Origin: Acinetobacter bereziniae LMG 1003 = CIP 70.12
GTDB lineage: Bacteria > Pseudomonadota > Gammaproteobacteria > Pseudomonadales > Moraxellaceae
DNA length: 54,439 nucleotides
Direction of reading: 5' to 3'
Assembly: GCF_000368925.1 (NCBI RefSeq)
Contig: NZ_KB849754.1
Span: 285,628 to 340,066 of the forward strand
The notes beneath the pieces were generated by a model. The model had not been told where the DNA came from and did not search any database. It saw only the letters and a list, made by a program, of their open reading frames with translations. Positions 38,276 through 48,200 of the stretch are shown here, piece after piece. The position numbers and the translations under genes were made by a program. Position 1 is the stretch's first letter. Every line of letters begins with the position of its first letter.

Positions 38276-39082
38276 TTAATGTTTTTTAGAAGCAAGTTCG
38301 CAAAGCACTACAACATCTTTTACTACAGCTTCACTACTTAAATATAAGGTAGCTATAAGGTGTTTTAACTCATATATCCTTTTAGCGAACTTATATATAG
38401 AATCATAATACCATTCTTCACCATATTGTAGTATATACTTCTCATTGGTTAAACATAGTTTTATGAATTCTTTTAAAATAGGACGCTTAAAAATAATAGC
38501 TGTCGTAATATATATAAACTGAGTACTAACCAAACACATTAAAGTATTAATTAGCTCTACTTCCTCTTTTAAGCATTCCTGTAAAACCGATGGCTTTAGG
38601 GTTTTAGAAAAACCTTCCTCAGTCACAATATCTTTTAAAAAACCTGAATCCGAGTACTTATTTTTCAGAAAATTACTTAATTCATGCACGTTCTTTAAGT
38701 AAATATTGATCTGATCTTTAGACGCAGTTTTGAAATGTTCCTCTACACGTTTTGGATCGTTTAACGTGATGTCGAGCATTTCAGATTCATTATTTTTTTG
38801 ATTTAAAAGCACAAAAGCGGTGAAGCTGGTAACTTTGCGTGTTTCGCCAAGATAGCCACTACTGCAAGCATTCAAAAAAACAAGGCAATGCTGTTCAGTA
38901 AGATACAAGCCGTATTCTTTTGGTGTACCTGGTTCAAAGAAATTGAGTGAACGCTTATCAAAATGAAAAGTGTTCTCTAAGGTCTGACAAAAGTAGTTAA
39001 TAGAGTGTACAAAAGCTTCTGGTACAAAGGTTGTAGGCTCTTGAGACAATGCTATGTTTTGGCTTTCTATGCTCATTCCCAC
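38276..39082 (-). CDS. Unknown 268-residue protein
   Basis: A GTG start at 39082 is favoured by AGGA 7 bases upstream; an ATG two codons later is possible. The protein is helical, Leu/Lys/Glu rich, without a signal peptide, and has a few hydrophobic stretches near residue 180-200 (LMCLVSTQFIYITTAIIF) that may be a membrane or buried helix. It lies 3 bases after the previous gene. Not recognised. It contains a chance GTATATAC within codons. Confidence 0.62.
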   Translation of the reverse strand: MGMSIESQNIALSQEPTTFVPEAFVHSINYFCQTLENTFHFDKRSLNFFEPGTPKEYGLYLTEQHCLVFLNACSSGYLGETRKVTSFTAFVLLNQKNNESEMLDITLNDPKRVEEHFKTASKDQINIYLKNVHELSNFLKNKYSDSGFLKDIVTEEGFSKTLKPSVLQECLKEEVELINTLMCLVSTQFIYITTAIIFKRPILKEFIKLCLTNEKYILQYGEEWYYDSIYKFAKRIYELKHLIATLYLSSEAVVKDVVVLCELASKKH

Positions 39083-39085
39083 GAT

Positions 39086-39514
39086 TTAGTCCTCTTTGAG
39101 AGGTAGGGCGTAATAGCCCATTTGACTTAAAACACGTAAAGGAATATCAAAGTTAAGACTTTGCGTTAGACCAGATTTAGGGTTAAAGGTTTTAGCTGAA
39201 GCTATAAACAAAGTTTGCTCATTAATAAACACTTGAATGCTATTCGTGACTTTTTGTTCATCAAGTATGACGCCACATACAATATCTAATTTCACATCAA
39301 ACGTATAAGCATCCATTTGAACGTCTATTGATTCCCAATCGATCGTCATGAACAAGTTTTGGTTTTCAAATTCCAAATTACCTTCTTCAAGAGCTTTATG
39401 GATTAATCCCTTTTCTAATAATTCCAAGTAAAACGCATGTAAAGGCGTTGCATCTGCAAAACCATGAGGATTAAACGGCGTTCTTGTCGGTTCAGTGATT
39501 TTAGTTTGAATCAT
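39086..39514 (-). CDS. Unknown 142-residue protein
   Basis: The start at 39514 has GGAG 8 bases upstream; an ATG four codons earlier overlaps that ribosome-binding site. The product has alternating charged and hydrophobic strands (VDVQMDAYTFDVKLDIVCGV-like region) and is probably a small alpha/beta fold, cytoplasmic. Its size and acidic character would suit a secretion chaperone, but this is speculation. It lies between a coiled-coil gene and the 268-residue gene of the same operon. Confidence 0.6.
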   Translation of the reverse strand: MIQTKITEPTRTPFNPHGFADATPLHAFYLELLEKGLIHKALEEGNLEFENQNLFMTIDWESIDVQMDAYTFDVKLDIVCGVILDEQKVTNSIQVFINEQTLFIASAKTFNPKSGLTQSLNFDIPLRVLSQMGYYALPLKED

Positions 39515-39582
39515 GTTTAACTCCATTAAAGGGTATTTAGATTCTATCTTAAAACACCCTAAATGTTTTTATTTAAAATTAA

Positions 39583-40476
39583 TTAAAACCCATTGCTATA
39601 AGTTGAAGCGCTTTCTTTAGTTTTAACGTTTTCAAGATTGCTTTGCGTAATAGTATCTTTGTAATGCTGACTAAACGTATTTTTACCCGTTTCGTTTATG
39701 TTCTTAAGCTCATTTTTAATGACCTTAAGATAGTCTTGATATTTTGGTGACTGTTCTACATAAACTTCGGTCGCTGCAATTGAGAACATGTTCTTATCAT
39801 TGGTTGCGATCGGAAATAGGGCAGTATAGGAAGCATCTTGCTTGAGCTGGTCTACAGTTGTTTGTTGCTCAATGATCTTCGCCTGATAGTCCAACAATGT
39901 TTTATTGATGTTTTCATGACTATGGATAACGAAATTCAACTGTCTGTCATTCGGACGTTCAAGGGTAAACGGCTGATCGATACCAGAAAGCTTATTACAG
40001 ATCTCCATATTGTATCGGTAGGCTTCAAACGAGTCTGAAAAGTGATTAAAGTCTTTTCGGAGAGCATTATTGTTTTCTAAGTCTTGCTGAAAGTCTTGAA
40101 AGCATTGCAATACATATTCATCTTCATTTTTTTCAACGAATAATTGAGCGATGTTGGAGCACTGGTGCCGTTCGCAGAGATCCGCAAGCTTTTGAATGCT
40201 TTTAACCTCATTTTTCTTTTCTAAGATATTGCGTAAATGTAGCTGAGTTGCCCGATACTCTTGCATCAACATATTGTGATGCTCGACAAATAGCTCATAA
40301 TCGCTTTTAAGGTACGGACTGGCACCTTCAATCTCACGCTCTACCTTTTCATGCTTAGAGTTGATTTGAACACGCTCACGCGTGGTATTCACTGTATTTT
40401 GACCAAAACCACCTAAGATTTTATCAAAAGTAATCATCGCATCGATGTCGCCAGTTACGTTTTTATAGAGATCCAT
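39583..40476 (-). CDS. Unknown helical protein following the 1480-residue protein
   Basis: The 297-residue product is nearly all helical with coiled-coil tendency (about residues 60-130 and 190-215), no signal peptide or membrane helix. A GGGGCG lies upstream of the ATG, which is 2 bases after the stop of the 1480-residue gene, so the two are translated together and may interact. Not recognised. Confidence 0.65.
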   Translation of the reverse strand: MDLYKNVTGDIDAMITFDKILGGFGQNTVNTTRERVQINSKHEKVEREIEGASPYLKSDYELFVEHHNMLMQEYRATQLHLRNILEKKNEVKSIQKLADLCERHQCSNIAQLFVEKNEDEYVLQCFQDFQQDLENNNALRKDFNHFSDSFEAYRYNMEICNKLSGIDQPFTLERPNDRQLNFVIHSHENINKTLLDYQAKIIEQQTTVDQLKQDASYTALFPIATNDKNMFSIAATEVYVEQSPKYQDYLKVIKNELKNINETGKNTFSQHYKDTITQSNLENVKTKESASTYSNGF

Positions 40477-40478
40477 GA

Positions 40479-43400
40479 TTAACGCCCCAATGTTTGATCA
40501 TTGTCATGATCGTTTCTACGTGCGACTTCTAAATCTATATGCTTATCAAGGTCACTCAAAAATTGAGATGTCGTATTTTTCTCAAGCTTTACTTGGTCTA
40601 AGTAGTTTTTAGTATTGAGATTCAAACCATCTTGGAGCGCTTCTAAGCGTAGGCCAGTTTTATCAAAATCAGCTTCAAGGATCTGATTCACTTCTTTGAT
40701 TTTTTCCATGTCTTGCTGTTCTAGACGGTGTAACTTCACATCCTCATGAATCGCAGCGATATAGTGATCGGTTAAGATCTCTTGCTTTAAGTGCTGAAGC
40801 GCAATTTCCACGTTTCCTGTTTCGGCAATCACGGCGTTGAAGCTGTCAAAGATTTGACCTGTTTCAGCCGAGTTTCTAAATTCAACAATACGAGGCTCAA
40901 CACTATTAAGGTTTACAAACTTGGCATCACCATACGCAGTAGGTAGTACTAGATGATCATCCATACATTCAAAAAGTTGCTTATATTCAGCATTCATAAG
41001 ATTTGATGCTGCTTGAAGCTTTAAATCTTGTTGTAACGTGTCTAGGCGTTGGTTGAGATGTAGAAAGCTTTGAACATACATCTCGTTTTGAGAGTTTTCA
41101 GGCGCAACAACGGTTGAGGCCATACCTTTAACAACATTTTTCAGTTGCGTATTTTGAATCTGATCAGCAATTTGATTAAGCGCGTTAATGTGATCGGCTT
41201 TCACAAGGTTATTGTTTTTCAGTTGTTCAATAAATTGATTTTGTTCAATCACTTTTTCACTTTCCTTTTCGCTGAATAACGAATCTTTAATTTGTTGTTT
41301 CACCTGGTCCAAGTTAGAGAAGAGGTGAAGTACTTCTTGTTCATTGCTGTTATTGACTGCATTTAGCAATGTAACAAACACATCATGGCTGATTAGTTGT
41401 TGCTGATTATTTTCCGCATTCTGAAATTCAGCAATTTGACTACGGCTAATGACTTCAACACCAACATCATTGATATAGCTTGCGCCAATCGGGGAGAGTT
41501 GATTATCTGGAGCTTTTACGGCGTAGTACTCGCCTGATTTGCCATCATCTTTGGCGCATAGACCAATATATGTATTGCCATCTTGCGTAATGATTTTTGA
41601 ACCGATGCTATTGAGTGCTGCAGAGGGTTGTAACGTACTCAAAGTTTGAATCAATTCTTTTTCGCGATTTTGATGAATTGCATTACTTACTGCCTGGTAA
41701 ACTTCAGGATCTAAATAAGTCACCTGATTGGCAGATTCTTCATTGAGCGCCGTGACAGTATTCCACTCTAAAATATCTTTACGCGGTATCGTTGTAATAC
41801 CGGCATTAATAATATCTTCCGTGGTAATTTGACGATCAAGGTTAGTAATGGCCACGGCGTTGTATTCGGGTGCAATTGATTTATGACCTTCCGAATCTGA
41901 AGTCAGTACCACGAATTGACCGTAATCCGTTTTCACCATGGCACCTACAACACTGAGCTTGCCTTCCAAAATCATTTTTGAAAGTTCAAGTTCACGTTCG
42001 GCAGATCTGGCATAAGTATTAGTCTGTTCTGCAGTATTGTTGATGGTATCGGCTTTGAGCTTGTCTAAATATTCACTTGAAAATTTACCAAGCGCATTTA
42101 ACTCGTCTATCGGCTCGACAGACTCCAGCTCATACAGTGGAACGGTAGAGGATTCATTCACGATGTCTTTAAGATAAAGCACATCTTGTTCAGTGATATT
42201 TTCGAGATCTTCAATCACCGAAAGAGGCACAACGATCGCACGTTTATCCAGATTATCGGAAGCTATATCCAAAACAACCATATTGGTTTGGGTTGTTTCA
42301 TCTTCATAAACCATACCGACAAACTGTTCAATTTCAGCATAAGAAACATTGTTGTGACGGTCTTTAAAGAATGCTTCTAAGTCAGAATCATGATCAACAT
42401 AAATACTGTCATAAGGGTTCATTGGTTTACCGTCATTGTTTTGGTCTTGGCTTTGCGGTGCTGATTGAGTTGCCGACTGTTCTGCAGTATTGCCTTTAAA
42501 CTTACCCAAAAGGTTTGAAAGTTTAGATTTGACTTTCTTTACTTGATCCGAAATTATTTGACCTGATTGATAGGCACGTTGAATAAACTGATCTTTGTAT
42601 GAAGCTTTGGCTTCTTCAGTCATTTGTTCTGGATCTTGCCCTAATGGATATTCGGCACCAAGGAACATACGTGCTTGTTCTAAGTACTGAGAACAAATGG
42701 GTTCAAAAAAGCGACCTTCAAACTCATGGATCTTTTCAGACTTAATGCCTTCATGCAGTTCTTCAATTGAGAGAAACGTTACTTTGTCTTCAATCGCTTC
42801 TAAATAGAACGGCGTAATCGGGGTAGGTGCATCGCTACCTTCCACTTGAGGCGGTAAATCTGCTTCTTTAACTAGTTTGATAAATGGGGTAGAGGATTCA
42901 ACACCTTCGACAGAATCCTTACCGACTACATCAATCACGATGTATTGTTCACCGTCAATGGCATAGACTTTACCGACATTTAGATCGAATTCTTCTAAGG
43001 TAACGCCGTCACGGTCTTTATTCAGTTGAGTGGTATATGGATCGTTTAAAAGAGGCAACATTTGCTCTTTAGAGATCGGTTTTAAAATATCGGCATTCTT
43101 ACCAAGTTCAGTCAATTTTGATTTATCGGCTGTATTGGCAAGCTGTTCGGGTTGTTGTGCGTCTGGATGGTTACTTTTAACGGTAACATCAGGATTGATT
43201 GGTTTATCCCAAATGTTTTTCAGGTTATCAAGGCTTTTGTTCTTGTTGAACATGGCCATAATCGCTGCAATGATCAACTTGATTGTTTTCTTAACCAGTT
43301 CAATCATGACTGCAATCATTTTTGCACTGAGCGCAGCGAGTTCATCAGCGACCGTTCGTGGATGGCCGTGGCTATTTTCACGCGCTAAAGGAGGACGTTC

Positions 43401-44921
43401 GTTACCTTCCTCATTTCGCATATCCTTAAAGCTTTTAGAGGCAACGCTACTTGCAGCCAAACTTGCTTTGTCTTGTGGACCACCAGCAATGTTTAATGTG
43501 CTCTTTGGTGTACCTTTTGGTGCATTCGGATCAGCTGATTCAACATCTTCCTTTACTGTCTCTTTAGTCTTCTGATTTTCTTTATGTTCTTTCAAAAGTA
43601 GAGCAGCTTGTAACTGGTCGCTATGTTCACGGGTTTCTAATAACTGAATTACTTCCTTGGTTAACGTGTCCGTATTGAATTCAAGATAGTGAATCTCAAG
43701 TTGTTCAAGTCGAGCAGCTGTATGGTCGCTATTCACACGCCATTGATCCATGACGATAGATTTTGGCACTAAGCCAAGTTCTTCAGCTTCAATCCCACGA
43801 ATTAAGCAAAAGTCACGCACTTGGCGCATCAATGCGTTAATTTGGTTTTTATCGGTTAATTCACCTGAAAAATAGGTATTCGGTGCACCCGTAACTTCGT
43901 TGTAGATCTGCTGTTTTGCTTCACGCACGACTTGGTTTTGGTTAATCAGGCCTTCAATCGCGAATTGACGATTACTCAGGAAGTTGAGGGCATTTTCTTT
44001 AGTTGCACCCTTCAGGCTTAAACCATAGTAGGGCTGAGTGATAAAAGATTTTGTCTCAAAGTTAAAGAGGGTTTTTTCAGCCACTTGAACGGCTTCAAAT
44101 GGATTCTCTTCTTTGGAAAGGAGGAAATCAGGATCATTGTCTGATAGGTATAATTTAGAGTCTGCAGTTGTATAAACACGGTCTTCAACTGGCAATGAAC
44201 TGTTATTTTCAGCAATATTGCCTAATCCTTGGTCCAGTGCGTTTTTAGTCTGGATTTTATTCAGAGCCGCAATAAACTTAAGATCATCATCATTCTGCAG
44301 ATCAAGCCCGATGTCTGCAAAGAATTCTAATTGACTGGCTGGCTCTCTTTGCTCAAGTGCATCAAATACTTTACCAATCAGAACAGGATCAAGTTCAGCT
44401 AAATCATTGACAGTGACAGCGGAAAGATCAAACGTGTTTTCAGGAATGATGGACCGTTCATTCTCGTAATTCGGGTAACTACTACGCTCATAATCACCTT
44501 CGTCAAAAAACATCGGTTCATCATCGTTCAACCGAGTATCTTCAAGAGGGGGAGCGTAATCATAATCTGGGTGCCCAGGAGGTACAGAGTTACCGCCCAT
44601 AGGCTGATCATATTGTTCATACTGATCATACTGATCATACTGATTATTTTGATACCCATCATCTTGCATGACTGGCGGTTCTTCCATTAATGGAGGTTCA
44701 GATAGGGGATCATTGGGATATGGTTCAGACTGGTATTGTTGCGATTGATCTTGTGCAACATTGTTTTGTTGTGGCGTAGGCTGGATGGATTGAAATTCCA
44801 CGCCGTCCAAACTTAAATCATCCCACTGTTCCAGGCCCTCATTGAAAGTTAATGATTGGCCGTCTTGCAGTTGATCAAGTGTTTGCTCGTCAAAATTATC
44901 TTGTTTAGGGCTTTGGTCCAT
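40479..44921 (-). CDS. Large 1480-residue protein with disordered N terminus and central hydrophobic helix
   Basis: Not recognised as a family. The N terminus (1-150) is acidic, Gln/Pro/Tyr-rich and carries a tyrosine-rich tandem repeat. Residues 33-43 (WDDLSLDGVEF) match the W-x-[DN]-L-[ST]-x2-G motif found at the start of the three giants. A hydrophobic segment at about 530-556 (KMIAVMIELVKKTIKLIIA...) could be a membrane or amphipathic helix, preceded by a Pro/Lys linker. The second half has at least three repeats of a strand-rich unit: YVIDVVGKDS-, MVVLDIASDN- and FVVLTSDSEG-like strands, each near a short hydrophobic-charged motif. This suggests duplicated small domains. AGGA precedes the ATG. 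It heads the operon apart from one small gene. Confidence 0.7.
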   Translation of the reverse strand: MDQSPKQDNFDEQTLDQLQDGQSLTFNEGLEQWDDLSLDGVEFQSIQPTPQQNNVAQDQSQQYQSEPYPNDPLSEPPLMEEPPVMQDDGYQNNQYDQYDQYEQYDQPMGGNSVPPGHPDYDYAPPLEDTRLNDDEPMFFDEGDYERSSYPNYENERSIIPENTFDLSAVTVNDLAELDPVLIGKVFDALEQREPASQLEFFADIGLDLQNDDDLKFIAALNKIQTKNALDQGLGNIAENNSSLPVEDRVYTTADSKLYLSDNDPDFLLSKEENPFEAVQVAEKTLFNFETKSFITQPYYGLSLKGATKENALNFLSNRQFAIEGLINQNQVVREAKQQIYNEVTGAPNTYFSGELTDKNQINALMRQVRDFCLIRGIEAEELGLVPKSIVMDQWRVNSDHTAARLEQLEIHYLEFNTDTLTKEVIQLLETREHSDQLQAALLLKEHKENQKTKETVKEDVESADPNAPKGTPKSTLNIAGGPQDKASLAASSVASKSFKDMRNEEGNERPPLARENSHGHPRTVADELAALSAKMIAVMIELVKKTIKLIIAAIMAMFNKNKSLDNLKNIWDKPINPDVTVKSNHPDAQQPEQLANTADKSKLTELGKNADILKPISKEQMLPLLNDPYTTQLNKDRDGVTLEEFDLNVGKVYAIDGEQYIVIDVVGKDSVEGVESSTPFIKLVKEADLPPQVEGSDAPTPITPFYLEAIEDKVTFLSIEELHEGIKSEKIHEFEGRFFEPICSQYLEQARMFLGAEYPLGQDPEQMTEEAKASYKDQFIQRAYQSGQIISDQVKKVKSKLSNLLGKFKGNTAEQSATQSAPQSQDQNNDGKPMNPYDSIYVDHDSDLEAFFKDRHNNVSYAEIEQFVGMVYEDETTQTNMVVLDIASDNLDKRAIVVPLSVIEDLENITEQDVLYLKDIVNESSTVPLYELESVEPIDELNALGKFSSEYLDKLKADTINNTAEQTNTYARSAERELELSKMILEGKLSVVGAMVKTDYGQFVVLTSDSEGHKSIAPEYNAVAITNLDRQITTEDIINAGITTIPRKDILEWNTVTALNEESANQVTYLDPEVYQAVSNAIHQNREKELIQTLSTLQPSAALNSIGSKIITQDGNTYIGLCAKDDGKSGEYYAVKAPDNQLSPIGASYINDVGVEVISRSQIAEFQNAENNQQQLISHDVFVTLLNAVNNSNEQEVLHLFSNLDQVKQQIKDSLFSEKESEKVIEQNQFIEQLKNNNLVKADHINALNQIADQIQNTQLKNVVKGMASTVVAPENSQNEMYVQSFLHLNQRLDTLQQDLKLQAASNLMNAEYKQLFECMDDHLVLPTAYGDAKFVNLNSVEPRIVEFRNSAETGQIFDSFNAVIAETGNVEIALQHLKQEILTDHYIAAIHEDVKLHRLEQQDMEKIKEVNQILEADFDKTGLRLEALQDGLNLNTKNYLDQVKLEKNTTSQFLSDLDKHIDLEVARRNDHDNDQTLGR
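44604..44644. repeat. 9-bp tandem repeat coding a Tyr-Asp-Gln run
   Basis: Four to five copies of a TGATCATAC-like unit encode repeated (Q)YD/YE steps in the N-terminal disordered part of the 1480-residue protein. Such a repeat may vary in copy number. Confidence 0.7.
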
Positions 44922-44954
44922 ATTTGATCCTTATGACAGGTGGCCTTCCTGGTT

Positions 44955-45104
44955 TTAAGAGTCCTTTTTAGAATCTGTATCAACATTCCAAATAAAGTCT
45001 TCTTTAAAGTCAGAATTAAAACCAGTTGTGATGTCTAATTCACTGTCAAAATCCACTAAATCTGAGTTATTAGAAGATTCCTCTAAGGGATTAGAGTTGC
45101 ACAT
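44955..45104 (-). CDS. Small acidic protein (49 residues)
   Basis: The start at ATG 45104 is chosen because it has AGGT 7 bases upstream; a longer frame to 45161 begins next to the GTATATAC site with no ribosome-binding site. The product is Asp/Ser/Asn-rich with one Trp near the end (DFIWNVDTDSKKDS). It is the first gene of the operon that continues to 33989, 33 bases before the 1480-residue gene. It may be a small regulator or adaptor. Coding status is likely but not certain. Confidence 0.5.
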   Translation of the reverse strand: MCNSNPLEESSNNSDLVDFDSELDITTGFNSDFKEDFIWNVDTDSKKDS

Positions 45105-45161
45105 AAAATACCTGTATTTGTTTTTTAAAACGTCAATGTGATCGTCACGGATATGATACAT

Positions 45162-45218
45162 GGTATATACGAACTAGACCACACGTAATTGTTATTCACG
45201 TATGGTCTGGTATATACC
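45162..45218. promoter_or_regulatory. Compound palindromic operator upstream of the 45-kb operon
   Basis: Two RGTATATACY sites (45162-45171 and 45209-45218) flank an imperfect 11-bp inverted repeat (AGACCACACGT / ACGTATGGTCT) with an 11-base AT-rich centre. The whole is a nested near-palindrome of 57 bases directly before the operon and 16 bases after the stop of the 2210-residue gene. It is the densest candidate regulatory site of the window. Confidence 0.6.
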
Positions 45219-45233
45219 TTTTAAGGGAGGGTT

Positions 45234-48200
45234 TTAGAAAGATAATTGCTGGATTTCTTGATCGTTATCTAAGGTTTTACCCTTAGGTAACTCAGCCTTA
45301 TAAGCTGGCTCTTCTGGAGGATTAAGCATACGGTTAATTTCATTTAAAAAGTAATCATTACCATCAGGAAGCTTAGATTTTAAATCCAAAAAGGCAGCTT
45401 CAATTTTGGTTGTACTGTCCAGCTCGTCAACAAAGCGTTCAACATCCTTGAGATCAAGCGCAAATCTAAACTCATTACGGCCTGGCTCAGTAAAGTGGAT
45501 GTTCAACGATTCATCTGTTTTACCGCCTTTAGGATCATGGAATACGTTGGTATTCGACATAAAGCGATTGAACTGTTTTGCAACAGATTTCACCGTCACA
45601 TTAAAGCAGTCTGACCCGTTGTAGTAGAACTCAATACTTGCTTTCTTGTACGGGAAATTAACCTTAGTACCCACATAGTTATTGCGGTTGAAATCAATGT
45701 TTACAGGCAATTGATTAAAGAAGTTCGCAATCTCTTTAACTTGCTTAAACGTCACTTGGTTTTCAAGAGAGCTTTCAAACAAGTCAGTTGGTGTATTTGA
45801 TGGCAATAATAACGCACGGTTACGCATACCATCAGCATCGGTAAATATAACGGTTGAATGTCGTAGATCTAGTGAGCTGACAATCTTATGTGCCTTGAAC
45901 ATATTGCCCGTTAAGGTAATCGCTTGTCGTGTGACATCACCAGACGGCGCTTTCTCAAAATAGGTACGCGTATAACGGGAATAATTGTTTTGTTCAGTAA
46001 ATAAGTTCACCAAGGGTTGACGATCCTCAACATGACGTCTATTCACATCAGCATAAGAATAAAATTCAGGATTGAAGCGTTTTAGGATAATACGTCCTTT
46101 TTCACTCACTGGAGCTACCCAATCCAAGTCTTGCTTGGCATTTTGCATGGTGTAATTGATCAGTGGAACTTTAAACGACTTCTTATCACCAGGGTAAACC
46201 AAATCAAGCTTAACCGCATTCGGTGTGATTGCACCTACACGTAACGGCGGTAGGTCTAGACGTAGCAAAGCACCTGTTTTGTGATCTGGCGTCACTTCAT
46301 CATCAAAAAGACTAGGTTTTGAGATAAGGAACAATAACCCATGCGCTGAATGACCTTCTTTTTCGTTCCTTTCCATAGAACGAGCCAAGAATTTTAGATC
46401 CTGAACAATTCGATACATGCGATCAAAGTTAGAGGTCAAAATAGGATCATTGGCAAGATAAACCGCTTCAGCTACTTTTTCAAAAGCATCTGCAGAGTGA
46501 TCATCAGGTTTACGAAATTGAATATCATCAATGTGTTTTACATTGGCTTCAACAACACCGAAATGATCAAATACTTCGTGTCGATAATCACGAATCACTT
46601 CACCACGCATTTGCCCATTTTTGAAAAATAACTTTTGCTTAGCAAAGCCTTCATATTTTTGGTACATCAATGCCTCAAAGTTATAGGCATAGTGTAGTAG
46701 TCCGTGTACCGTTTCATTGATGTTTTCATTGATACGTTTAAATTGACGCACCAGATAATCATCACTTTCTTTGAACATGAGTTTTAGATTGTCAGCACGT
46801 AATGGCTCAACATGTTCAATGTATTGCAGACCTTCAAAACGCACAGGTAGATCAAAGGTATTGATCTTGGCTGCTTCTGTTTCTGAAGTCACGGTAAAGA
46901 AGTTGTCCTTCACTTCAAACTCACGGACTTTTTTAGCTTTCCAGTCTAAAAAGTTGGTCTTGAGAGGGTTACGACCCAACAAGTCTAATTCACGGATCTT
47001 ATCGTTATAGTCAACAACCAAGTCTTGATAAACCTGTTCTTGCTGACTAATCGGCATCAAAATCAGTTTAGATAGCAACTGGTTCACATGATAGTTTTGC
47101 GCCGTGCGATATGATGGTCCTTTTTCATCATCCGAAATATCAATATCAAGTGTGTTCGCCAAGTTTACGTTATTTTTTAAATAGTCCAACGCTACCCGGT
47201 TGCCAATGTAGTTGAGCATGTCAGGATAATCGTTTTCGTTAAACTTGGTTTCTGAGTTGGCAGAGACGTTCGCTGATAGGGTAGACAGTTTACGCATCAT
47301 CATTAAGTGCATACGTGTTTCTGCTGGAATACCCGAATCTACTGTCGTCATAATCGGATGTGATTCTTCACCACGGCGACCCACACGACCGATCATCTGA
47401 ATCGTATCGGTAGAGTTCTCAGGTTTTTGCAAGAAAAACAACTCACGTTGGCGCAAGTGATCCGATGGAATTGTAGGATCAGGGTTTTTGGCTGCATGTA
47501 GAGAAATACCCGTACAACCAGAGCGAGTCACAATAACAACATCGATTTCACCAGATTGGAATTTTGATTGAACCAAAATCTTACCTTGTGTCGTATTGTT
47601 CTCTTGTTTATTAACCTTCCATTTGCCGTCTCTTGTTTCCGTTAAGTGGATCTGACGGCCAGAGATTTCATCAATCTTGAAGCCAGCTTTTGTCACCTTG
47701 TTACGTAGTACGTCCAAAGGCATCAAAGGTAGGTCAGGGAACTTTTGAATCTTTTCTTTGATACGATCCAAAATGATTTTATACGGACTTACCACTGGAT
47801 CGCCGTTTTCATTAAATGTCACTTCCGTACTGAGCTTCTTAACGAACGAGTTACCGTAGTTATCTTCAGCTTTCACCACATCGATGCGATCTAACATCAC
47901 TTCAAGCAAGTCACGGAATTGTGGGAGTTCATCTAAAACAGAAATTTGACTTTGCAGATAGCTACCGCGCTTATATTCAAGCTTAGTCAATTCCTTTTGA
48001 ATATTTTTCGCTGCTTTTTCATCGCCAGCGTCACGGTTTTCTTTGATCATGAGTTTTTGAAGCTCATTTTCAAGAAATTCAATTTCTGACGATACCGACT
48101 TGAAGTTATTAAACGCTTTTTCTTTTTCAGGCGAATCAGCGGTAACGTCTTGCGCCGTATCTGCTTTTAAAATCGCTTCCATGCGACTTTGCATCAAAAT

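Noticed and set aside
43030..43575. 181-residue plus-strand frame opposite the 1480-residue gene
   Set aside because: It lies wholly within the coding region on the other strand, has no ribosome-binding site, and its hydrophobic composition mirrors the antisense codons.
45162..45218. Origin of transfer
   Set aside because: The symmetry is suggestive, but no nick-site consensus or relaxase gene is visible in the window, so only a regulatory role is proposed.
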